NCBI GenBank assembly: GCA_030836535.1
Contig: JAURPT010000094.1
Span: forward strand, 1-38,598
Length of the DNA stretch: 38,598 nucleotides
Source of the DNA: Alphaproteobacteria bacterium
Lineage (GTDB): Bacteria; Pseudomonadota; Alphaproteobacteria; SMXS01
Reading direction: 5' to 3'
A model generated the notes under the pieces. The model worked only from the letters and a program-made list of their open reading frames with translations, was not told where the DNA came from and searched no databases. Positions 8,201-18,311 of the stretch are shown in pieces. Each line of letters opens with the position of its first letter. The stretch's first letter is position 1. A program made the position numbers and the translations under genes.

Positions 8201-10054
8201 ATGATCTCCTCCTTTCTTCGTGCGCTCCCTCTTCGGGCATTGGGCATCATCCTTGCCCTTGCGCCTGCAACGGTTTTGGCCTCAGACACAGGGGTGCAGA
8301 CGACCCACGCATTGTCTCTGACAGGTCCTCCAAAGTATGACGCGGATTTTCGAGCTTTCGACTATGTCAATGTGGAGGCCCCCAAGGGCGGGCATGTCCG
8401 TATGGCGGTGGCCCCCGGCACGTTTGACAGCTTGAACCCGTTCATCGTCAAAGGCAGCCCGGCATCCGGCATGGGGCTGGTTTATGAAAACCTGATGGAA
8501 ACGGCGTTTGATGATATTTCCGCAGAATATCCGCTGATTGCTGAAAGCGTGACAGTGCCGGATGATCAGTCATGGGTGAAGTTTTCATTAAACCCGCATG
8601 CCCGCTGGCACGATGGCAAACCCATTACGCCTGACGATGTGGTGTTTTCTTTCGAGGCGATCATGGAGCATGGCTCGCCGCGCTATCAGTTCTATTACCG
8701 CAACGTGGTGAAGGCTGAGAAAACAGGTGACCGCACCGTCAAATTTACGTTCGACCAGGCAGGCAACCGCGAACTCCCACAGATTGTTGGCCAATTGCCG
8801 GTATTACCCAAGCACTATTGGGAAGGGCGCGACTTTGGCGCCGTGTCGCTGGAGCCGCCCTTGGGTAGTGGACCCTATAAAGTGAGTGAGGTTGAACCAG
8901 GTCGGTCCATCACGCTGGAGCGGGTGGAAGATTATTGGGGCAAGGACCTACCAGTTCGTCGCGGCCAATATAATTTTGACAAATTGTCTTGGGAATATTA
9001 CCGCGACAGCAAAATTGCCATCGAAGCCCTCAAAGCAGGGGAATATGACTTCCGGTTGGAAAGTAGCTCCAAGGACTGGGCGACGGAATATGACTTCCCG
9101 GCCCGCCAGAACGGCCTGTTCGTTGCGGAAGAAATTGCCCATCAACGGCCCACAGGCATGCAGGCCTTTGTGTTCAACACGCGCCGGGCTGTCTTTGCCG
9201 ACCGCAAGGTGCGCCAGGCGCTGTCCTATGCCTTTGACTTTGAATGGACGAACAAGACGCTGTTCTTTGGTCAGTACACCCGGACGCAGAGTTATTTCTC
9301 TAATTCCGAGCTCGCCAGTTCCGGCTTGCCGAGCGAGGAAGAACTGGCCTTGTTGGAGCCTTTCCGCGACCAATTGCCAGAAGAGGTCTTTACAACGCCC
9401 TTCAAAGCGCCCGAGACAGATGGCAGTGGCAATAACCGCGCCAATCTGCGCCAGGCGGCCATGCTGCTGCGCGAGGCGGGTTGGCGGGTAAAGGACGGCG
9501 TGCTGGTCAATACGACAACGGGCGTGCCATTAGAGTTTGAAGTGCTCTTGGTGCAGCCTTCCTTTGAGCGTGTTGTCAGCCCCATGCTTGCCAATCTGGA
9601 ACGGTTGGGGGTCAAGGCCACCATGCGGGTCGTCGATGCGGCGCAATACCAGTCTCTGCTGGAAAGCAAAGATTACGGCATGATCGTCACCTCTTGGGGG
9701 CAGTCGCTGAGCCCGGGCAATGAACAACGCAATTATTGGGGCTCGGTGACCATGGACGCGCCAGGCAGCCGCAATTTCTCCGGCGTTAGCAACCCGGTGA
9801 TTGATGCGCTGATCGACAAGATCATCTTCGCGCCAGATCGCGCATCATTGGTCGCTGCCACGCAGGCGATGGACCGCGTGCTGCTGCATATGCATTACGT
9901 TATCCCCCAGCATCACACGCGGACGTTCCGGGTGGGTTACTGGAACCGCTTCGCGCGGCCTGCGAAGATGGCACCGCATCATCACGGCTTCCCCTTTACC
10001 TGGTGGATTGACGCTGAGAAAGAGGCCGCCGTGCAGAGCAAGCGGAGGCCATAG
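8201..10054 (+). CDS. yejA: YejA-type peptide-binding protein, first copy
   Basis: This is a periplasmic substrate-binding protein of the SBP_bac_5 family that delivers oligopeptides to YejBEF. The ATG at 8201 gives 617 residues with a classical signal peptide (FLRALPLRALGIILALAPATVLA, cleavage probably after VLA). The mature part shows the family landmarks YDADFRAFDYVNVEAPKGG, ARWHDGKPITPDDVVFSFE, GSGPYKV and NTRRAVFADRKVRQALSYAFDFEW. An upstream frame reaching 8123 is ignored because it overlaps the terminator and precedes the signal peptide. It is followed directly by a paralogue, so the operon has two binding proteins. Substrate is not visible; the family handles microcin C-like and murein peptides. 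Confidence 0.93.
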   Translation: MISSFLRALPLRALGIILALAPATVLASDTGVQTTHALSLTGPPKYDADFRAFDYVNVEAPKGGHVRMAVAPGTFDSLNPFIVKGSPASGMGLVYENLMETAFDDISAEYPLIAESVTVPDDQSWVKFSLNPHARWHDGKPITPDDVVFSFEAIMEHGSPRYQFYYRNVVKAEKTGDRTVKFTFDQAGNRELPQIVGQLPVLPKHYWEGRDFGAVSLEPPLGSGPYKVSEVEPGRSITLERVEDYWGKDLPVRRGQYNFDKLSWEYYRDSKIAIEALKAGEYDFRLESSSKDWATEYDFPARQNGLFVAEEIAHQRPTGMQAFVFNTRRAVFADRKVRQALSYAFDFEWTNKTLFFGQYTRTQSYFSNSELASSGLPSEEELALLEPFRDQLPEEVFTTPFKAPETDGSGNNRANLRQAAMLLREAGWRVKDGVLVNTTTGVPLEFEVLLVQPSFERVVSPMLANLERLGVKATMRVVDAAQYQSLLESKDYGMIVTSWGQSLSPGNEQRNYWGSVTMDAPGSRNFSGVSNPVIDALIDKIIFAPDRASLVAATQAMDRVLLHMHYVIPQHHTRTFRVGYWNRFARPAKMAPHHHGFPFTWWIDAEKEAAVQSKRRP

Positions 10055-11908
10055 GTGCGCAGAATAATTCTCTCTGCCGCGGCCGCTCTGTTCGGGCTGG
10101 CTGCGACCACCGCCTGGGCAGGTACGGTCAGCCATGGCCTTTCAGCCTTTGGCGACCTGAAATATGACGCCGACTTTACGCATTTTGACTATGTGAACCC
10201 GGAGGCACCGAAAGGCGGGACGTTCTCGACCCTGTCTCGCCAAGCCAAGACGAGCTTTGACTCGATCAACCCTTTCATTATGGAAGGCGAAGCCCCTGAG
10301 GGTATCGGGAGGCGGGAGCCGGGCAGCCTTGTCTATGATTCCCTGATGGCCCGGGCCTATGATGAGCCGGATGCTGTTTACGGACAGGTTGCCGAGAAGG
10401 TTGAGCTGGCGGAAGACCGTTCCTGGGTCATTTTCCACATGCGCAAGGAGGCCCGCTGGCATGATGGCACGCCGATCACCGCGCATGATGTTGTGTTTAC
10501 CCACGACATCAAGATGGAGAAGGGTCACCCGCGCTATGCCTTGGTGATGAAGGATGTCATCGGCGTTGAGGCACTAGATGACCATACGGTCAGATACAGC
10601 TTCAACCCCAAGGGTGCGCTGCGCGACCTGGCGCTGGCGGTCTCGACCTTACCGATCCTGTCGAAAGCCTATTACCAGGAACACGACTTTACCCGCGTTA
10701 CACTGGACCCGCCGCTCACGAGCGGGCCCTACACCTTTGGCAAAATCGTTCCAGGCCAGTCGATCACCTATGACCGGGTGGATGACTATTGGGGCAAAGA
10801 CCTGCCGGTCAATGTCGGGCGATATAATTTCGACCACATCCGGATCGAGTATTTCCGGGAGCGCGCAATTGCGCTTGAGGCCTTTCTGGCAGGGGGCTAT
10901 GCGCTGCGCGAAGAGTTCACTTCGAAAATGTGGGCTACAGCCTATAAGGGCCCGGCGGTAGAGCAAGGGCTGATCAAGCGGGAGCTGACGGAAGACAACC
11001 GTCCCGCAGGTGCCCAGGCCTTCTATATCAATACGCGGCGGGCCAAGTTTGCGGACCCGCGTGTGCGCCAGGCGCTCGATTTGGCGTTCGATTATGAGTG
11101 GACCAACAAGGCCATTTTCTATGGCGCATATCTGCGCATGGGTTCTGTTTTTGATAATTCCCCCATGATGGCAACTGGTAAGCCGGAGGGCAAAGAGCTT
11201 GCCTTGCTGGAACCCTTCAGGGACCAGCTAACCGACGACATTTTTGGTGAGGCCTATAAGCCGCCGGTTAATGACGGCACGGGCAACAACCGCGCCAATT
11301 TGCGCGAGGCTGCCATGCTACTGCGTGAGGCAGGCTGGAGCATCAAAGACGGTGTGCTGCAGAATGCAGCCGGTGAGGCCATGGACATCGAGTTCCTGGC
11401 CTTCGGCGAAACGTTCATACGCGTCGTGAACCCCTATATTGAGAATCTCAAGCGGCTTGGCATTAATGCGGCAGCCCGGATTGTCGACTCCGCCCAATAT
11501 CAGCGCCGGTTGGAAGAGTTCGATTTCGATATCACTACCCGCCGCTATGTCATGCGACAGACGCCAGGGATTGACCAACGCAATATGTGGCACTCTCAGG
11601 CGGCCGCGACCGATGGCAGCTTCAACATTGCGGGCGTCAGCAACCCGGCGGTCGATGCCATGATCGGCAACATTATCAGCGCCACAACGCGGGAAGATCA
11701 CATTGCTGCCGCAAAGGCGCTGGACCGACTGTTGATGCACGGCCACTATTTTGTGCCGCAATGGTACAAGGGCAGCCACACACTGGCCTATTGGGACCGG
11801 TTCTCGCGCCCGGCGATCAAGCCAAAATATGCGCGCGGCATCCTTGATCTTTGGTGGTGGGATGCGGAAAAATCAGCCGCAGTAGATGCAGCAAGGGCAG
11901 CGCGCTAA
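10055..11908 (+). CDS. YejA-type peptide-binding protein, second tandem copy
   Basis: This second extracytoplasmic binding protein also has 617 residues and aligns with the preceding gene along its whole length (for example [76 protein letters not shown]), so the pair arose by tandem duplication. The divergence is large enough to suggest different ligands. It starts with a GTG immediately after the TAG of the first copy, with GCGGAGG as ribosome site, and has a signal peptide ending TTAWA. Its stop overlaps the yejB start (TAATG). It may correspond to YepA, the second binding protein linked with YejBEF in Agrobacterium, but which copy matches which cannot be decided by eye. Confidence 0.92.
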   Translation: MRRIILSAAAALFGLAATTAWAGTVSHGLSAFGDLKYDADFTHFDYVNPEAPKGGTFSTLSRQAKTSFDSINPFIMEGEAPEGIGRREPGSLVYDSLMARAYDEPDAVYGQVAEKVELAEDRSWVIFHMRKEARWHDGTPITAHDVVFTHDIKMEKGHPRYALVMKDVIGVEALDDHTVRYSFNPKGALRDLALAVSTLPILSKAYYQEHDFTRVTLDPPLTSGPYTFGKIVPGQSITYDRVDDYWGKDLPVNVGRYNFDHIRIEYFRERAIALEAFLAGGYALREEFTSKMWATAYKGPAVEQGLIKRELTEDNRPAGAQAFYINTRRAKFADPRVRQALDLAFDYEWTNKAIFYGAYLRMGSVFDNSPMMATGKPEGKELALLEPFRDQLTDDIFGEAYKPPVNDGTGNNRANLREAAMLLREAGWSIKDGVLQNAAGEAMDIEFLAFGETFIRVVNPYIENLKRLGINAAARIVDSAQYQRRLEEFDFDITTRRYVMRQTPGIDQRNMWHSQAAATDGSFNIAGVSNPAVDAMIGNIISATTREDHIAAAKALDRLLMHGHYFVPQWYKGSHTLAYWDRFSRPAIKPKYARGILDLWWWDAEKSAAVDAARAAR

Positions 11909-13029
11909 TGGCCGCCTATATTCTCCGCAGGCTTTTCCTGATTGTCCCGACATTGTTGGGCATCATGCTGCTCAACTTTGCCATCGTCCAAGTGGCCCCC
12001 GGCGGGCCGGTCGAACAGATGATTGCCCAGATAACGGGTACAGATGCGGGTGCAACCTCACGCCTCGGCGGCGGCCCGGGCGGTGACATGGTGGGCGAGG
12101 GCGCTCAGGCCGAGCTCGACATCACCACTTCGCGGGCTGACTCAAAATATCGCGGTGCCCAGGGGCTGGACCCGGCGCTGATTGAGCGGATCGAGAAGCA
12201 ATTCGGTTTCGACAAGCCAGCCTATGAACGCTTCTTCATCATGATGACGGATTATCTGTCCTTCGACTTTGGCGAGAGCTTCTTCAAGGACCGGCCGGTG
12301 GTTGACCTGGTGATCGAAAAACTGCCGGTCTCCATCTCGCTTGGTCTGTGGTCGACGCTGCTGACCTATCTGATCGCCATCCCGCTCGGCATTCGCAAGG
12401 CGGTACGCGATGGCTCGCGTTTCGACGTCTGGACCAGCGGTGTCATCATCGTTGGCTATGCGATCCCCAGCTTCCTGTTTGCGGTGATGCTGATCGTACT
12501 GTTCGCCGGTGGGTCCTATTGGGATGTCTTCCCGCTGCGTGGCCTGGTGTCCGACAATTTTGACGACCTCAGTTGGTGGGGGCAGGTGACTGACTATTTC
12601 TGGCATATCACCTTGCCGGTCATTGCCCTGACCATTGGAGGCTTTGCCAGCCTGACTATGCTGACGAAAAACTCCTTCCTCGACGAGATCAACAAGCAAT
12701 ATGTGCTGACGGCCCGTGCCAAGGGGCTAACGGAGCGCCGAGTGCTCTATAGTCACGTCTTCCGCAATGCGATGCTGATTGTGATTTCCAGCCTGCCCGG
12801 CGCGATCCTGGCGATCCTGCTGACCGGTGTGCTGTTCATCGAATTCATCTTCTCGCTCGATGGTCTTGGCCTGCTGGGGTTCGAGGCACTGATTCAGCGA
12901 GACTATCCGGTCATTTTCGGGACACTCTACATCTTCACCCTGCTAGGCATGCTGGTGAAGCTGCTGGGTGATCTGGTCAAGGTCTGGGTTGATCCGCGCA
13001 TCGACTTTGAAAGTCGGGAGGTCAGCTAA
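11908..13029 (+). CDS. yejB: Oligopeptide ABC transporter permease YejB
   Basis: This is the first inner-membrane permease of the Yej importer. From the ATG at 11908 it has 373 residues, starting [19 protein letters not shown], the standard start of the DppB/YejB family. The ORF extends 19 codons upstream, but that lies in the preceding gene and has no ribosome site advantage. A soluble periplasmic loop follows TM1 (about 30-115), including a YejB-type Gly-rich insert. Five more membrane segments follow, with the cytoplasmic coupling loop near [27 protein letters not shown] (EAA motif). Translation is coupled by the TAATG overlap. Confidence 0.95.
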   Translation: MAAYILRRLFLIVPTLLGIMLLNFAIVQVAPGGPVEQMIAQITGTDAGATSRLGGGPGGDMVGEGAQAELDITTSRADSKYRGAQGLDPALIERIEKQFGFDKPAYERFFIMMTDYLSFDFGESFFKDRPVVDLVIEKLPVSISLGLWSTLLTYLIAIPLGIRKAVRDGSRFDVWTSGVIIVGYAIPSFLFAVMLIVLFAGGSYWDVFPLRGLVSDNFDDLSWWGQVTDYFWHITLPVIALTIGGFASLTMLTKNSFLDEINKQYVLTARAKGLTERRVLYSHVFRNAMLIVISSLPGAILAILLTGVLFIEFIFSLDGLGLLGFEALIQRDYPVIFGTLYIFTLLGMLVKLLGDLVKVWVDPRIDFESREVS

Positions 13030-14106
13030 ATGAGTGCGCAGCAGCCTGACCGCTTCCTGTTCTGGACCCTGACACCGCTGAACGCGCGGCGGGTGCAGAA
13101 TTTCAAGGCCAATCGCCGTGGCTATTGGTCGCTGATGATCTTCCTGGTGTTGTTTGTGCTGTCGCTCTTTGCGGAGTTGATCGCCAATGACAAGCCGCTG
13201 CTGGTGAAGTTCGAAGACAGCTATTACACGCCTGTCTTCAAAATGTACCCGGAGACGACTTTTGGCGGTTTCTTTGAGACTGAGGCGGATTATCGCGACC
13301 CCTATGTGGAAGAGCTGATCACCGACAGCGGTGGCTGGATGGTCTGGCCGCTGATCCGCTTCAGCTACAACACCATTAACCGCGATATTCCGGTACCTGC
13401 GCCTTCACCACCAGACAGTGCCAATTTGTTGGGAACAGATGACCAGGCGCGAGACGTGGTGGCGCGGGCTATCTATGGCTTCCGTATTTCCATTTTGTTT
13501 GCGTTGGCCCTGACATTCTTCAGCACCATTGTGGGCGTGGCTGCAGGCGCCATCCAGGGCTATTTCGGCGGGCGGACGGACTTGTATTTCCAACGCTTTA
13601 TCGAGGTCTGGGCCAGTATGCCGGTGCTCTATGTACTGATTATTCTGGCTTCTATCATCACACCCAACTTCTGGTGGTTGCTGGGCATCATGCTGCTGTT
13701 CAACTGGATGGGGTTGGTCGATGTGGTGCGCACAGAATTTCTGCGGGCCCGAAATTTCGACTATGTGCGGTCTGCCCGCGCGCTTGGGGTTGGCGATACG
13801 ACCATCATGTGGCGGCATGTGCTGCCCAACGCCATGGTGGCGACCATCACCTATCTACCCTTCATCGTGACCGGGGCTATTGGCACGCTGACTGCGCTGG
13901 ACTTTCTGGGGTTTGGCCTGCCGCCGGGCTCGGCATCCTTGGGGGAGCTGGTCAAACAGGGTAAAAACAATTTGCAGGCGCCGTGGTTGGGGCTGACGGC
14001 GTTCTTTGTGCTGGCCATTTTGCTATCCCTGCTGACTTTTATCGGCGAGGCCGTGCGCGATGCCTTTGATCCGCGCAAGTCGCTGGAAAATGGAGGCGGT
14101 GCATGA
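13030..14106 (+). CDS. yejE: Oligopeptide ABC transporter permease YejE
   Basis: This is the second permease of the Yej importer, 358 residues. It begins with a cytosolic segment containing PLNARRVQNFKANRRGYWSL, then TM1, and a long periplasmic loop containing YEDSYY-like and YPETTFGGFFETEADYRDP sequences characteristic of YejE compared with DppC. The permease domain follows NLLGTDDQARDVVARAIYGF, and the EAA coupling loop is at FDYVRSARALGVGDTTIMWRHVLPNA. The ATG directly follows the yejB TAA without a gap, and the stop overlaps yejF by four bases. Confidence 0.95.
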   Translation: MSAQQPDRFLFWTLTPLNARRVQNFKANRRGYWSLMIFLVLFVLSLFAELIANDKPLLVKFEDSYYTPVFKMYPETTFGGFFETEADYRDPYVEELITDSGGWMVWPLIRFSYNTINRDIPVPAPSPPDSANLLGTDDQARDVVARAIYGFRISILFALALTFFSTIVGVAAGAIQGYFGGRTDLYFQRFIEVWASMPVLYVLIILASIITPNFWWLLGIMLLFNWMGLVDVVRTEFLRARNFDYVRSARALGVGDTTIMWRHVLPNAMVATITYLPFIVTGAIGTLTALDFLGFGLPPGSASLGELVKQGKNNLQAPWLGLTAFFVLAILLSLLTFIGEAVRDAFDPRKSLENGGGA

Positions 14107-15725
14107 GCCTCCTACAAGTGAATGACCTGTCTGTTTCGTTTCGCGTACCAGGTGGCGATGTCGCGGCTGTTAAAGGCGTGTCCTTCGGAATTGAAAAGGG
14201 CGAGACCCTGGCACTGGTGGGCGAATCCGGCTCTGGCAAGTCGGTCAGTGCCTTGTCTGTTCTGCAATTGCTGCCTTACCCGACGGCGCAGCACCCCAGT
14301 GGGTCTATCCGGTTCAGGGGAACAGAACTCGTCGGCGCTGACAAGCAGACATTGTTTGACGTGCGCGGTGACAAAATCTCCATGATCTTCCAGGAACCGC
14401 TGACATCGCTGAACCCGCTGCACAGCATTGAAAAGCAAATTGCCGAGGTGCTGCAATTACATAATGGTCTGCGCGGTCAGCCTCTGAAAGACCGCGTGCT
14501 TAAGCTACTGGATCTTGTCGGTCTTGCTGGTCTGAAGGATCGCCTGAATGCCTACCCACATGAGCTATCCGGCGGACAGCGCCAGCGCATCATGATCGCC
14601 ATGGCGCTGGCCAATGAACCGGATTTGCTGATTGCTGACGAGCCCACCACGGCGTTGGACGTGACCATTCAGGCACAGATTCTGGAACTGTTGCGTGAGC
14701 TACAGCAAAAAATGGGCATGGCCATCCTGATGATTACCCATGATTTGGGGATCGTTGAGAAATTTGCCCATCGCGTCTGCGTCATGACCGATGGAGAGAT
14801 TGTCGAAAGCGGCGCGACGGCAGATATTTTTGCTGACCCTCAGCACGATTATACCAAACACCTGTTGGGCGCGGCACCGTCTGGCGTAGCAGATGTGCCG
14901 GTGAATGAGGGGGCGGGACTGCTCTCGACAGATGATTTGAAAGTCCACTTCCCCATTAAGGGTGGTTTCCTGGGTCGGGTCCAGGATCACGTAAAGGCCG
15001 TCGATGGCATTTCTCTGAGTCTGAAAGCCGGGCACAGTCTGGGTGTTGTTGGGGAATCAGGGTCGGGCAAGTCGACGCTCGGCATGGCGATTTTGCGGCT
15101 GATTTCCAGTGACGGGGGTATCAATTTTGATGGCAACGAATTGGCGGGTGCTGGTTTTGCCGATATGCGCCCCCTGCGCTCTGACATGCAGATTGTGTTC
15201 CAGGACCCGTTCGGGTCGCTCAGCCCGCGCTTGTCTGTGGGGCAGATCGTTGGTGAAGGCTTGTTGATCCATGAACCTAGCCTTTCGGACGAAGACCGGG
15301 ATGCTCGTATTTGTCAGGCGTTGGCCGAAGTGGGGCTCGACCCTGAATCGCGGCATCGTTACCCGCACGAATTTTCCGGCGGACAGCGCCAGCGAATCTC
15401 TATCGCCCGCGCCATGGTGCTCAACCCGCGCTTTGTTGTGCTGGACGAACCGACATCAGCGTTGGATGTGTCCGTCCAGGCACAGATCGTTGATCTGCTG
15501 AAGGACCTTCAGCGCAAATATGACCTGGCCTATCTGTTTATTAGCCATGACCTGCGGGTTGTGCGCGCCCTGTGCCACGACGTCATGGTCATGAAAGACG
15601 GCGTGATCGTTGAGCAGGGTTCCGCTGAGCAGATATTCGACGCACCACAGACAGATTACACCAAGGCGCTGATGGCAGCTGCCTTTAACCTTGAAGTGGT
15701 GCATCAAGACGCTGTGCAGGGCTGA
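14103..15725 (+). CDS. yejF: Oligopeptide ABC transporter double ATPase YejF
   Basis: This 540-residue protein carries two ATPase domains in one chain and powers the Yej importer. Half one has Walker A GESGSGKS (40-47), signature LSGGQRQR (155-162) and Walker B LLIADEP (175-181). Half two has GESGSGKS (317-324), FSGGQRQR (424-431) and FVVLDEP (444-450). The oligopeptide-type C-terminal extension after each half ([22 protein letters not shown]) is present. All catalytic motifs look intact in both halves. It overlaps yejE by ATGA, so five genes from 8201 to 15725 form one coupled operon. Confidence 0.96.
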   Translation: MSLLQVNDLSVSFRVPGGDVAAVKGVSFGIEKGETLALVGESGSGKSVSALSVLQLLPYPTAQHPSGSIRFRGTELVGADKQTLFDVRGDKISMIFQEPLTSLNPLHSIEKQIAEVLQLHNGLRGQPLKDRVLKLLDLVGLAGLKDRLNAYPHELSGGQRQRIMIAMALANEPDLLIADEPTTALDVTIQAQILELLRELQQKMGMAILMITHDLGIVEKFAHRVCVMTDGEIVESGATADIFADPQHDYTKHLLGAAPSGVADVPVNEGAGLLSTDDLKVHFPIKGGFLGRVQDHVKAVDGISLSLKAGHSLGVVGESGSGKSTLGMAILRLISSDGGINFDGNELAGAGFADMRPLRSDMQIVFQDPFGSLSPRLSVGQIVGEGLLIHEPSLSDEDRDARICQALAEVGLDPESRHRYPHEFSGGQRQRISIARAMVLNPRFVVLDEPTSALDVSVQAQIVDLLKDLQRKYDLAYLFISHDLRVVRALCHDVMVMKDGVIVEQGSAEQIFDAPQTDYTKALMAAAFNLEVVHQDAVQG

Positions 15726-15747
15726 TCCTGCGCGCTAGACTGCGACC

Positions 15748-15927
15748 ATGACGAAACGACAACTTATCACCGCCTATCTGGCAGTTGCCGCACTTACATG
15801 GGTTTACCTGCTGTTCTTTGATGGCTTTGTCTATTCCCACGGCAATTGGATGACGCAGGTGCCTTCCTCTTTCGGGGCGGCGATCCTCTGGCCGATTTAT
15901 TGGGGCGTGCTACACTGGCTCTATTAG
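15748..15927 (+). CDS. Small two-helix membrane protein of unknown function
   Basis: A 59-residue frame runs from ATG 15748 to TAG 15927, 22 bases after the yejF stop, in the same direction. The product starts MTKRQLITAYLAVAALTWVY and has two hydrophobic stretches (about 7-24 and 43-58) separated by a short polar loop with SHGNWMTQVPS. It is rich in Trp and Tyr (AILWPIYWGVLHWLY at the end). I do not recognise the family. The position suggests it may be part of the yej transcript. The stop lies 11 bases from the convergent peptidase stop. Evidence is a continuous frame with sensible membrane topology and a basic N-terminus; no strong ribosome site is seen. Confidence 0.6.
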   Translation: MTKRQLITAYLAVAALTWVYLLFFDGFVYSHGNWMTQVPSSFGAAILWPIYWGVLHWLY

Positions 15928-15938
15928 AGCCGCAAGGG

Positions 15939-16793
15939 CTACTTTGTCAGCCGTCGTACGCTGGTGATCGGCTGTTCGTGCTTCTTGGCAATTTCTGCAA
16001 CAACAAAACGCAGCGGATGTGGTGAAACCATCATGTCCCAGGCATTGGCGTGCAACAGCGTGCCTTGGTCAACAATGATGCCAACATGACCGGGGAAGAA
16101 CACCAGATCGCCTCGTTCCATGCTGGCCGGATTGGGGTCAACCTCCCGTCCCAAGGCAAGTTCCTGCATGTCGGTGTCGCGCGGGGCGCCAACGCCAGCG
16201 GCCTGTAAGGCCAACTGCACCAGACCGGAACAATCGAGGCCCAGGCTAGTGCGCCCGCCCCAAAGGTAAGGCACGCCGATGAAGCGTATTGCCGTGGTCA
16301 GATAATCGCCTTCCAGATCGGAGACTGTCTTGAGATGGTCGGTAAAGATCCAGCCGCCATTCTGAATCTGGGTAAAGCTGTCATGAATGTTGCCGGCGGT
16401 GACCATGCTGCCCAGGCTCAAGGGCTCCAGCATCTGCGACTTCAGGTCGGGCTCTGCATACACAAAGGTGCGCAGCACGGCGACCTTGTGACTAACGGGG
16501 TCATCTGTAACGCCCAGAGTCGCCGATGGCACATAGCCGACATAGTCATCCATCAGGGCCTGGCCCCAGGCCCAGCCATCTTTTTCTTCATAGACAACGA
16601 AGGCCTCGCCCATCAGCAGTTCAGTGGCGCGCTGGCTTGAGGCATCAGGCGACGTGTGCAGCGGCGCGCTGGCAGCAGCGACGCATTTGGTTGCCCCTTT
16701 AACGTAATTGGCGGCGTTCACAGTGCTGCGCAGGAAGTCGGCGGCAAGGTCGTCCCGAGCGGGTGTCAGGCGCGGATCATACTGGTTGGGCAT
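15939..16793 (-). CDS. SH3-domain NlpC/P60 (C40) peptidase without signal peptide
   Basis: Peptidases of this type cleave the gamma-D-Glu-diamino acid bond of murein peptides. The 284-residue protein has two SH3-like modules (about 35-95 and 100-160) and a C-terminal NlpC/P60 domain with catalytic Cys188 in LDCSG, His236 in GHVGI and a third polar residue at His248 (LLHAN). The N-terminus (MPNQYDPRLTPARDDL) has no signal peptide, so it probably acts in the cytoplasm, like YkfC, which splits L-Ala-gamma-D-Glu from recycled peptides. It lies 15 bases after the M17 aminopeptidase on the same strand and faces the yej operon, which supports a role in using imported murein peptides. Confidence 0.92.
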   Translation of the reverse strand: MPNQYDPRLTPARDDLAADFLRSTVNAANYVKGATKCVAAASAPLHTSPDASSQRATELLMGEAFVVYEEKDGWAWGQALMDDYVGYVPSATLGVTDDPVSHKVAVLRTFVYAEPDLKSQMLEPLSLGSMVTAGNIHDSFTQIQNGGWIFTDHLKTVSDLEGDYLTTAIRFIGVPYLWGGRTSLGLDCSGLVQLALQAAGVGAPRDTDMQELALGREVDPNPASMERGDLVFFPGHVGIIVDQGTLLHANAWDMMVSPHPLRFVVAEIAKKHEQPITSVRRLTK

Positions 16794-16808
16794 AGCTTTT
16801 CCGAGGCT

Positions 16809-18197
16809 CTAGAGAACGGTTTCGCAGATCGCGCCATAAACGGTGCGCAGGCATTGGGCCGCTGCTCCCACAACGCGTCCTGGGCGCTTGTTGGGGTTCC
16901 AGGCATAGATATCGAGATGCGCCCATTTAGTGTTGGGTTCCACGAAGTGCTGCAGGAACAGGGCGGCGGTGATGGAACCTGCAAACGGGCCTCCATCATT
17001 GCGGATATCGCCCAGCGTGCCCTTGATGCTGGCATTGTACGACTTCCAAAGCGGTAGGCGCCAAAGTGGGTCTGCCCAATAGGTCGCCTGGTCTGCCAGA
17101 CAGCGGGCGAGCTTGCTATCATCCGTATAGAAAGGCGGCACATCGGGTCCCAGGGCAGACCGCGCTGCACCGGTAAGGGTCGCAAAATCGATAATGAGTT
17201 CAGGCTTTTGTTCGCAGGCCAATGTCAGCGCGTCGGACAGCACCAGGCGGCCTTCTGCATCCGTATTGCCAATCTCAATGTCTGAGCCCTTGCGGGACTT
17301 GATGATGTCACCAGGCCGGAACGCATTGCCAGAGACCGAATTCTCAACGGCGGGGATCAGCACCTGCAGGCGAACGGGCAGCTTGTTGGCCATGATCATA
17401 TGTGCCAGGCCCAACACGTGGGCGGCACCGCCCATGTCCTTTTTCATCAGCGCCATGGCACCACCAGGCTTGAGGTTATAGCCGCCCGTGTCGAAGCAAA
17501 CGCCCTTGCCGACCAATGCAACGCGCGGGTCTTTTGGGTCGCCCCATTCAAGGTTGATCAGTCGAGGCCTACGGTCACTGCCTTTGCCAACTTCATAAAT
17601 GGCGGGGAAGTTTTGGTCCAACAGGTCGGTGTCCAGAATGATTTTATGCTCTGCTTCGAACTGTTCGGCCAGTTTGAGCGCCGCATCCTGTAGTTCTTCT
17701 GGCCCCATGTCGTTGGCCGGTACGTCCACCAGCGTGCGGGTCAGGGCGGCACCGTCAATGCATGCCTTAGTAGGTTCCCTGTGGCATGCTTCCGGCCAGG
17801 TCAGCTGCGGGCGTTCCTTGCCCGGCTTGCCATAAAAGTCGAACTGATAGCCGCCTTGGGCCCAGCCAATGGCGGCCAAGTCCGCCTCATGCGCTGCCAG
17901 GTCTGTTTCCAGATGATACTTGCCTGGCTGCAGACTTTCCGCGAGCCCGCCCATGGTTGCCAGTAGGGACTCAGGCGACAGCTCTTCACCAAGGCCTGCG
18001 AGAATATGAGCGATCTTGCCTGCCCGGCCCGGGACAACACAATGACTGGCCTCGCTGGCGGTGAAGCCATTGTTATTGACCCAATTGGCAGTGGTCTTGC
18101 CCTGTTCCTCGAGCCAGCCCTCCAGTTCACTCTTGGTGACCAAGGCAATGGGTGTGCTGTTTCGTGCAACGCTGTCGAGGAAAAGGTTGTCGGTCAT
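16809..18197 (-). CDS. M17-family leucyl aminopeptidase (PepA/PepB-like)
   Basis: This cytosolic di-metal aminopeptidase removes N-terminal residues from peptides. From the ATG at 18197 it has 462 residues, beginning MTDNLFLD. The frame remains open upstream to 18650, but that part runs antisense through the MFS gene and reads as low-complexity nonsense. The catalytic domain shows VGKGVCFDTGGYNLKPGG (Lys231, Asp236, Lys243), MKKDMGGAAH (Asp254) and NTDAEGRLVLSDAL (Asp313, Glu315, Arg317), the expected metal ligands and catalytic residues of the family. The N-terminal domain is variable. It is probably co-transcribed with the NlpC/P60 gene downstream. Confidence 0.94.
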   Translation of the reverse strand: MTDNLFLDSVARNSTPIALVTKSELEGWLEEQGKTTANWVNNNGFTASEASHCVVPGRAGKIAHILAGLGEELSPESLLATMGGLAESLQPGKYHLETDLAAHEADLAAIGWAQGGYQFDFYGKPGKERPQLTWPEACHREPTKACIDGAALTRTLVDVPANDMGPEELQDAALKLAEQFEAEHKIILDTDLLDQNFPAIYEVGKGSDRRPRLINLEWGDPKDPRVALVGKGVCFDTGGYNLKPGGAMALMKKDMGGAAHVLGLAHMIMANKLPVRLQVLIPAVENSVSGNAFRPGDIIKSRKGSDIEIGNTDAEGRLVLSDALTLACEQKPELIIDFATLTGAARSALGPDVPPFYTDDSKLARCLADQATYWADPLWRLPLWKSYNASIKGTLGDIRNDGGPFAGSITAALFLQHFVEPNTKWAHLDIYAWNPNKRPGRVVGAAAQCLRTVYGAICETVL

Positions 18198-18311
18198 GGC
18201 TGTGTGCTCACTGTCGTCCGGCTGTGAATCGCGACCCTTGCGAGACGCGGCTGTTTCAGGGCAAAAAGATATAGTCAGAGGTTGGTCTTCACGCAAGACA
18301 GGGGAGGGTCC

